From positions 1 through 29,637 of the forward strand of contig JAYWHT010000106.1 of the NCBI GenBank assembly GCA_043777595.1: a stretch of 29,637 bases of DNA, given 5' to 3'. Under the pieces are notes generated by a model that saw nothing but the letters and a program-made list of their open reading frames with translations, did no database searches and was not told where the DNA came from. Source of the stretch: JAYVJH01 sp043777595 (GTDB taxonomy: Bacteria > Bacteroidota > Bacteroidia > Cytophagales > Spirosomataceae). Position 1 is the first letter of the stretch, and every line of letters begins with the position of its first letter. A program made the translations under genes and the position numbers. This document shows positions 24,597 through 29,637 of the stretch, in pieces.

Positions 24597-24678
24597 TTTG
24601 CCACGAATGGCTTGAGGTAACAAACTAACTACTCTTTGTAAAAAAATGATTAGTGATGTTTTGTACATTCGTGGCAAA
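24597..24678. repeat. 13-bp perfect inverted repeat flanking a promoter
   Basis: TTTGCCACGAATG at 24597-24609 and CATTCGTGGCAAA at 24666-24678 are exact reverse complements with 56 bases between. The right arm lies between the -33 and -7 boxes of the next gene. It could be an operator, or part of a dispersed intergenic repeat. No T run follows that would make it a terminator. Confidence 0.75.
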
Positions 24679-24692
24679 AAACAATACCTTTG
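24661..24692 (+). promoter_or_regulatory. Candidate promoter for the small secreted protein
   Basis: TTG at 24661-24663 and TACCTTTG at 24685-24692 fit the Bacteroidota pattern with 21 bases between. The -7 box ends 5 bases before ATG 24698, which would make a nearly leaderless messenger. The right arm of the inverted repeat lies inside the promoter. Confidence 0.5.
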
Positions 24693-24697
24693 CATCA

Positions 24698-25078
24698 ATG
24701 AAAATCGGCACAGCAACCATATTATCTATTTTAATATTAGCACAAAGCCTCGTGCCTCGTGTCTATACGAGCCTGCTGGCTTCGGCAGAAGTGTGGCAGC
24801 ATTTTCAAGAACACCGAGCCGAAAGCAAACAGGGGCTTAGTATTTTAGACTTTCTGGAAATGCACTACGGCAGCGACTCTAAGCATACCAAAGAAAAGTG
24901 CCACCACTTACCTCAACTCGACCTCAACAGCGTAACTGGTTTTTGTGTACTGCCCGAAGCATCGACACTTGAAAAGCAAACTACGATTTCGATTTCTACC
25001 TCTGAGCCTAATTTCTTCTGGCTCAATCTCTACTCTTTCGTACCTACAAAGGCATTGATTTGCCCACCCCGAGCTTAG
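24698..25078 (+). CDS. Small secreted protein upstream of metal pump
   Basis: About 126 residues with a hydrophobic N-terminal signal segment (KIGTATILSILILAQSLVP). The mature part is polar, with a KEKCHHLPQLDL patch (Cys-His-His) that might bind metal. The end is ALICPPRA, resembling the 'PPR/K' tails of short proteins found before heavy-metal RND pumps in Bacteroidota. I chose ATG 24698, since a promoter match ends at 24692 and the upstream lead (from 24653) would lie outside the transcript. It lies 399 bases before czcA-like. Family not recognised by name; link to metal export is inferred from position and His/Cys patch. Confidence 0.6.
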   Translation: MKIGTATILSILILAQSLVPRVYTSLLASAEVWQHFQEHRAESKQGLSILDFLEMHYGSDSKHTKEKCHHLPQLDLNSVTGFCVLPEASTLEKQTTISISTSEPNFFWLNLYSFVPTKALICPPRA

Positions 25079-25477
25079 GTTTTTTGACTTATAGGGATTA
25101 TTGCGACCATATAGTTTATAGTTTACAACGTTTCTACCATTTTTTACTCACAGAATTCTCAGAATATCACAGAATTTTTATTTTCTTCTGTATTTCCTTA
25201 CCATATACTTTGAGAAAAAGTCAGAATATTAGCCTTTTAGAGTCTGTTTTTTAATAAATATTGATTTTGCTCACAGAATTCTCGGAATATCACAGAATTT
25301 TTATTTTCTTCTGTGTTTCCTTACCATATACTTTGAGAAAAAGTCAGAATATTAGCCTTTTAGAGTCTGTTTTTTAATAAATATTGATTTTGAAATATAC
25401 TGTAAAAAATGTCGATACAATCATTCAATCACTGGAAGGCCAGCCCCGTCATAATTCAATCACTCACTCATTAGCCA
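25079..25477. other. Intergenic region with tandem duplication
   Basis: This 399-base AT-rich gap contains no convincing gene. Most of it is the 123-bp tandem duplication (25147-25392). Its last part carries short CAATCACT-type repeats. I find no clear TAnnTTTG box directly before the pump gene. Confidence 0.6.
25147..25392. repeat. 123-bp tandem duplication, two copies
   Basis: 25147-25269 and 25270-25392 are near-identical, with two differences seen (A to G in the CTCAGAATAT part and in the TTCTGTATTTCC part). Each unit begins CTCACAGAATTCTC and ends AATATTGATTTTG. The start of each unit repeats CACAGAAT internally. High identity means a recent event. Confidence 0.9.
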
Positions 25478-28400
25478 ATGATAGACAATCTCATACGTTT
25501 TAGTATTCATAACAAACTCATTATCAGTTTGTTTGTAGTAGCGCTTATTGGCTGGGGGGGCTATTCGCTCAAACAACTACCGATAGATGCCGTTCCTGAC
25601 ATTACGACCAATCAAATCCAAATCCTCAGTCCTGCCCCTACCCTTGCAGCACAAGAAGTAGAGCAATTTATCACTACTCCTATGGAGCTGGCAATGGCCA
25701 ATCTGCCCGATGTCGAAGAAATGCGCTCGGTGTCTAAGCAAGGGCTGTCGGTCATTACGATTGTGTTTAAGGACGAAGCCGATATTTTGAGATGTAAACA
25801 ATGGGTGAGCGAACAAATCACAAACGTAAGTCGGGACATTCCGACTGAGTACGGCAAACCGTCTATTGCACCACTCACCACAGGCTTAGGCGAAATATAC
25901 CAATATACGCTCGTACCCCAAAAAGGCTACGAAAATCGCTATGACTTAACACAACTAAGGACTATCCAAGACTGGATTGTAAAACGGCAACTCGTTGGTA
26001 TTGAGGGTGTAATCGAAACAAGTAGCTTCGGCGGCTTTGTCAAACAGTTTGAAGTGGGCATCAATCCCGACCGACTAAAAGCTGCCAACGTTACCGTAAC
26101 CGAGTTGTTCGATGCGCTTCACGCCAACAATGCCAACACAGGCGGCAGCTACATTGAGCGCAACAACCAAGCCTTGTTTATCAGGGGCGAGGGGCTGGCC
26201 AAAAACTTCGCCGACATCGAAAACACCGTCATAAAAACACAGGGCGGTGTACCGCTATTAGTCAAAGACGTAGCCAAAGTGCAGCTCGGTCATGCCATGC
26301 GGTTTGGTGCATTGACTCGCAACGGCCAGAGTGAGTGCGTGGGTGGCGTGGTGCTGATGCTCAAAGGAGCCAACTCTGCCCAAACCGTTGGACGTGTCAA
26401 AGAGCGAGTGGCCAAAATTCAGAAATCGCTGCCCGAAGGCTTAAAAATAGTGCCGTTTATTGACCGTACAAAGCTGATAAACAAGACGATAAGCACCGTA
26501 ACCGAAAATTTATTATTAGGCGGGTTGATTGTCGTACTCGTCTTGGTGTTGCTCATGGGCAGCTTGCGAGCAGGCCTGATTGCGGCTTCGGTTATTCCAT
26601 TGGCTATGTTTTTTACGATTGGTATGATGAATACCTTTGGCATTTCGGCCAATCTAATGTCGCTCGGTGCTATTGACTTTGGTGTAATTGTCGATGGTGC
26701 TGTCATTATTGTCGAGTCCATCGTCCACCGTTTTCAGATTTGGTATGCCGTCAATCAACGCAACAACGTAAACAATACCGAAGAAGTGAACGATATTGTA
26801 TATGACACCTCCAAAAAAATACGCTCGTCAGCCGCTTTTGGTGAAATCATTATTTTAATGGTTTATCTGCCAATTTTGTCCTTGGTTGGCATTGAGGGCA
26901 AGATGTTCAGACCCATGGCGCTTACGGTTGGCTTTGCCATTTTTGGTGCATTTGTACTGTCATTGACTTATGTGCCGATGGTTTCTTCGGTGTTTCTGGG
27001 AAAAAATCTGCACAAACATCTCGCCATTTCAGAAAGATTTTTGGGCTGGTTTTATAAAATATATGAACCGTTTATTGTGTGGGCGTTGAAGTTCAAAAAA
27101 ATCACTGTTACGCTGACTATTTTACTTTTTGCGCTAAGTATGTTTATTTTCAATGGCTTGGGTGGGGAGTTTATACCAACGCTCGACGAAGGCGACCTTG
27201 CTATTGACTTCCGAACGGCACAGGGAACGTCGCTCACCCAGACCGTTGAGTCAAGTTTGGCAGCGCAGCGTTCATTGATGAATCATTTTTCAGAAATAAA
27301 ACAAATCGTAGGTCGTATCGGTGCATCAGAGATTCCTACAGACCCCATGCCGATTGAAATGGTGGACCAGATGATAAACATGAAGGACATATCGGAATGG
27401 AAAAACGCCAAAACTCGGGACGAGATGTCCGAAAAAATGTCCGAAATATTAGCCAAAGAAGTGCCTGGCACGACTATCGAAATGACCCAACCGATTCAGA
27501 TGCGATTCAACGAAATGATTACGGGTGTGCGCTCAGATGTAGTAGTAAAAATCTACGGCAACGACCTTGATGTGTTGTACGAGCGGGCTTCGGCCTGTGT
27601 GCCAATCATCAGTAAAATCAAGGGTGTAGCCAACTGCCGAGCCGACCAACTGACGGGTGTATCGCAGATTAGCGTGCAATATGACCGTGCAAAAATGGCA
27701 CAATATGGCTTGCATATTGCCGACCTCAATCACCTCATTCGGGCAGGCTTTGCAGGCGAAACCGCAGGTATAATTTACGAATCAGAACGTCGTTTTGACT
27801 TGGTAGTCCGTTTGGACGAAGCCTTCCGCCAAGACATCGAAAACATACGCCAGTTAGCCGTTCCGCTGCCAACTGGCGGCACAGTGCCACTTTCGCAAGT
27901 ATCCGATATTGATTACAAAAAAGCCCCATCGCAGATTTTTCATGACAATTCACACCGCCGCATTACGATAGGTATTGGAGTACGTGGCCGAGACATTGAG
28001 AGCGTAGTCAAGGACATTCAGCAGCAAATAGAGGCCAAAGTCAAGCTACCAGACGGTTATTATTATAGCTACGGTGGCGCATTTGAAAACCTACAAAAAG
28101 CCAAAGAACGCCTCAGCGTAGCCGTACCAATTGCACTATTTATGATTTTTATGTTGTTGTTTTTTACTTTCAATTCTGTCAAAGAGTCGATATTGATCTT
28201 TACGGCTGTGCCGCTGTCGGCTATTGGGGGTATTTTGGCTTTGTGGTTCAGAAATTTGCCGTTTAGTATTTCGGCTGGAGTAGGTTTTATCGCCCTTTTT
28301 GGAGTAGCGGTCTTAAACGGTATTGTACTGATAAGTTATTTGAATGAACTCGAAAAAGAGGGTATCATCGACCTCAAAGAACGAATTATGACTGCTGTAA

Positions 28401-28648
28401 AAGTACGTTTTAGACCCGTAATTATGACGGCAACGGTAGCTTCATTGGGCTTTTTGCCGATGGCTCTCTCAAACTCTGGTGGGGCAGAAGTACAGCGACC
28501 ATTGGCCACGGTTGTCATTGGTGGTATTATTTCGGCTACTTTTCTGACGTTGATAGTACTACCTGTTTTGTATGCTATTTTTAGTAGAAAAACAATACAA
28601 AAAGACCAAAATTCTCGTGCTGTCGGGTATTTCCACCCGACGGTTTAG
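25478..28648 (+). CDS. CzcA-like heavy-metal RND efflux pump
   Basis: A 1056-residue inner-membrane proton-driven exporter of the HME-RND family. Helix 1 is near residues 14-30; large periplasmic domains follow helices 1 and 7. The helix-4 motif DFGVIVDGAVIIVES starts at Asp400. The DFG-DGA form is that of divalent-metal (Co/Zn/Cd/Ni) CzcA-type pumps rather than Cu/Ag CusA. A full second half with GGIISATFLTLIVLPVLYAIF ends the membrane domain. The last eleven residues (SRAVGYFHPTV) and stop come from the first REP palindrome, so the natural tail was replaced. Many relatives in this phylum carry a fused or adjacent TolC-like part; none is seen. No adaptor (CzcB) or outer-membrane channel (CzcC) follows in the window; a transposase does. 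Confidence 0.92.
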   Translation: MIDNLIRFSIHNKLIISLFVVALIGWGGYSLKQLPIDAVPDITTNQIQILSPAPTLAAQEVEQFITTPMELAMANLPDVEEMRSVSKQGLSVITIVFKDEADILRCKQWVSEQITNVSRDIPTEYGKPSIAPLTTGLGEIYQYTLVPQKGYENRYDLTQLRTIQDWIVKRQLVGIEGVIETSSFGGFVKQFEVGINPDRLKAANVTVTELFDALHANNANTGGSYIERNNQALFIRGEGLAKNFADIENTVIKTQGGVPLLVKDVAKVQLGHAMRFGALTRNGQSECVGGVVLMLKGANSAQTVGRVKERVAKIQKSLPEGLKIVPFIDRTKLINKTISTVTENLLLGGLIVVLVLVLLMGSLRAGLIAASVIPLAMFFTIGMMNTFGISANLMSLGAIDFGVIVDGAVIIVESIVHRFQIWYAVNQRNNVNNTEEVNDIVYDTSKKIRSSAAFGEIIILMVYLPILSLVGIEGKMFRPMALTVGFAIFGAFVLSLTYVPMVSSVFLGKNLHKHLAISERFLGWFYKIYEPFIVWALKFKKITVTLTILLFALSMFIFNGLGGEFIPTLDEGDLAIDFRTAQGTSLTQTVESSLAAQRSLMNHFSEIKQIVGRIGASEIPTDPMPIEMVDQMINMKDISEWKNAKTRDEMSEKMSEILAKEVPGTTIEMTQPIQMRFNEMITGVRSDVVVKIYGNDLDVLYERASACVPIISKIKGVANCRADQLTGVSQISVQYDRAKMAQYGLHIADLNHLIRAGFAGETAGIIYESERRFDLVVRLDEAFRQDIENIRQLAVPLPTGGTVPLSQVSDIDYKKAPSQIFHDNSHRRITIGIGVRGRDIESVVKDIQQQIEAKVKLPDGYYYSYGGAFENLQKAKERLSVAVPIALFMIFMLLFFTFNSVKESILIFTAVPLSAIGGILALWFRNLPFSISAGVGFIALFGVAVLNGIVLISYLNELEKEGIIDLKERIMTAVKVRFRPVIMTATVASLGFLPMALSNSGGAEVQRPLATVVIGGIISATFLTLIVLPVLYAIFSRKTIQKDQNSRAVGYFHPTV

Positions 28649-28900
28649 TTTCTCGTGCTGTCGGGTATTTCCACCCGACAGTTTAGTTTTTCTCGTGCTG
28701 TCGGGTATTTCCACCCGACAGTTTAGTTTGTCAGTCACTTTTCTCGTGCTGTCGGGTGTTTCCACCCGACAGTTTAGTTTGTCAATCACTTAGAAAAAAA
28801 TATTATGGGACTACGAAATAGAAACTTATATCTTGAAGAAGAGTGCTTCTTTGTAACTCTCGTGCTGTCGGGTGTTTCCACCCAACAGTTTAGTTTGTCA
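28614..28900 (+). repeat. Left REP array, five palindromes
   Basis: Five copies of CTCGTG + palindrome + TTTAG(TTT). Palindromes lie at 28620-28643, 28658-28681, 28698-28721, 28749-28772 and 28865-28888. The core is CTGTCGGGT-(A/G)TTTCC-ACCCGACAG. The G variant gives a 10-bp stem with a TTTC loop, while the A variant gives 9 bp and a six-base loop. Copy 1 has G for A in its right arm (GACGG); copy 5 has CCCAACAG. Spacing between starts is 38, 40, 51 and 116 bases, too short and irregular for CRISPR. Orientation is opposite to that of the right-hand copies. Confidence 0.92.
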
Positions 28901-28974
28901 ATCACTTAGAAAAAAATATTATGGGACTACGAAATAGAAACTTATATCTTGAAGAAGAGTGCTTCTTTGTAACT
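28743..28974 (+). repeat. 116-bp tandem duplication, palindrome plus transposase 5' end
   Basis: 28743-28858 and 28859-28974 are identical except one base (CCCGACAG against CCCAACAG). Each unit holds one palindrome, the 32-base leader and the first 54 bases of the transposase gene. The second copy continues into the intact gene; the first does not. Confidence 0.95.
28805..28909 (+). pseudogene. Truncated RAYT 5' copy fused to a palindrome
   Basis: Starting at ATG 28805, the first 18 codons match the transposase start (MGLRNRNLYLEEECFFVT). The frame then enters palindrome 5 (LVLSGVSTQQFSLSIT) and stops at 28907-28909. It is 34 codons long and lacks the catalytic part. It results from the 116-bp tandem duplication. 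Expression is unlikely to give function. Confidence 0.85.
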
Positions 28975-29469
28975 ACTACTTGTAAAGATTGGCTTCATGT
29001 TTTTGTTAATGAAAACTACTTCAATATTTTATCAAGCAGTTTGAAATTTGTTGGTAAAAAATATGAAGCAGATTTCTTAGGTTATGTATTGATGCCTAAC
29101 CATTTACATCTACTCATATTTTTTAAAAAGCACAATCAACTCAGTAACTTGATGCGGGATTTTAAAAAATATACCTCAGGCGAAATAAGGCGTTTGGTCG
29201 AATTGGAAGGGCGATTTGACTTACTCGAAAAATTACAGTACGAACACAGAGAGCAAAAATTTAAGTTATGGCAAGATCGTTTTGATGATGTATTCATTAA
29301 AAGCCGAGAGTTAGTAGAAACCAAGCTGTCGTATATCCATAATAATCCATTACAATCGCATTGGAATTTAGCAACACGCCCAGAACTCTACCCTCATTCA
29401 AGCGCAAGTTTTTATGAATTATCACAGCAAAGCAAGATTGAAATAACACACTATAACGAATACTTTTGA
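28921..29469 (+). CDS. REP-associated tyrosine transposase (RAYT, Y1 family)
   Basis: A 182-residue IS200-like transposase of the Y1 HUH type. The metal-binding motif is HLH at His61 and His63 (LMPNHLHLLIFF). The catalytic Tyr is probably Tyr138 in SYIHNNPLQ. The conserved LWQDRFDDVFIKS block lies between. Length and the KYTSGEIRRL helix fit RAYT rather than the shorter IS200 form. RAYTs act on single-stranded REP palindromes of the same genome. The gene is bounded by oppositely oriented palindromes, and its 5' and 3' ends are each duplicated outward. All motifs are intact, so it may be active. Confidence 0.93.
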   Translation: MGLRNRNLYLEEECFFVTTTCKDWLHVFVNENYFNILSSSLKFVGKKYEADFLGYVLMPNHLHLLIFFKKHNQLSNLMRDFKKYTSGEIRRLVELEGRFDLLEKLQYEHREQKFKLWQDRFDDVFIKSRELVETKLSYIHNNPLQSHWNLATRPELYPHSSASFYELSQQSKIEITHYNEYF

Positions 29470-29637
29470 GTGTATGACTGTTGGGTGAAAACAACTTACA
29501 ATAACTCAAAACTGTCGGGTGGAAATACCCGACAGCAACATAATAACACACCATAACGAATACTTTTGAGTACATGACTGTTGGGTGAAAACAACTTACA
29601 ATAACTCAAAACTGTCGGGTGGAAACACCCGACAGCA
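29442..29637 (+). repeat. Right REP repeats, 100-bp tandem duplication
   Basis: 29442-29541 and 29542-29637 (cut by the window) match except for four bases. Each holds the last bases of the transposase gene (ending ACGAATACTTTTGAG), a degenerate half-palindrome (CTGTTGGGTGAAAACAAC) and a full palindrome (29512-29535 and 29612-29635). The palindromes are the reverse complement of those on the left. More copies may lie beyond the window. Confidence 0.92.

Noticed and set aside
24653..24697. Longer N-terminus for the small secreted protein (start at 24653)
   Set aside because: It would include the promoter boxes and the inverted-repeat arm and put 15 extra residues before the signal peptide.
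28559..28793. Open frames on both strands through the palindromes (repeated Leu-Ser-Gly-Ile-Ser-Thr type peptide)
   Set aside because: They are by-products of a repeated unit without stops in some frames; no independent start signal or family similarity.
28614..28900. Possible CRISPR array (repeated 30-36 base units)
   Set aside because: Units are palindromes with irregular and mostly tiny gaps (spacing 38, 40, 51, 116), the gaps are not unique spacers, and a RAYT gene rather than cas genes is adjacent.

Overview
The window looks like chromosomal DNA of a Bacteroidota bacterium, most likely of the Cytophagales type. Supporting signs are low-to-moderate GC, Bacteroidota-type promoters (TTG, about 20 bases, TAnnTTTG) and family choices typical of the phylum: WbqC-like protein, DUF3108, the COG4324 aminopeptidase, Bat-type VWA/TPR pair, DUF3500 lipoprotein with HupE/UreJ, and a metal RND pump preceded by a small secreted protein. 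I cannot name a genus from sequence alone.

Layout. 1-480: non-coding with a simple repeat and a hairpin. 483-3340 (+): GT-C membrane glycosyltransferase overlapping a WbqC-like protein, a surface-glycan pair. 3358-5259 (-): Crp/Fnr regulator, SRPBCC protein, small outer-membrane-type protein and small membrane protein, a probable co-transcribed cassette. 5379-8204 (-): panB, panC and a two-domain VOC protein (pantothenate synthesis). 8279-9766 (+): cytoplasmic-type trehalase divergent from panB, probably with a TTG start. 9907-10572 (+): ung. 10556-12748 (-): COG4324 aminopeptidase, DUF3108 protein, MerR-like regulator. 12820-14490 (+): VWA and TPR proteins of Bat type. 14550-19362 (+): purC, a type IIG-like restriction-modification protein, a STAS protein and rnz. 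19507-23222 (-): DUF3500 lipoprotein, HupE/UreJ membrane protein, moaA. 23486-24586 (+): ychF. 24698-28648 (+): small secreted protein and a CzcA-like metal efflux pump.

The right end (about 28614-29637) is the most unusual part. It is a REP/RAYT element: an IS200-like tyrosine transposase (RAYT) flanked by 24-base palindromes, at least five on the left and two in opposite orientation on the right. On the left, a 116-bp unit (palindrome plus the first 54 bases of the transposase gene) is tandemly duplicated. On the right, a 100-bp unit (end of the gene plus palindrome) is tandemly duplicated and runs off the window. The leftmost palindrome supplies the last eleven codons and stop of czcA, so the array has overprinted the end of a housekeeping gene. 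No czcB or czcC follows within the window. A separate 123-bp tandem duplication lies upstream of czcA.

Most of the rest is ordinary metabolism. The other accessory elements are the lone type IIG-like enzyme inside an otherwise housekeeping gene run, and the DUF3500-HupE pair, whose function I infer only loosely (metal-related).
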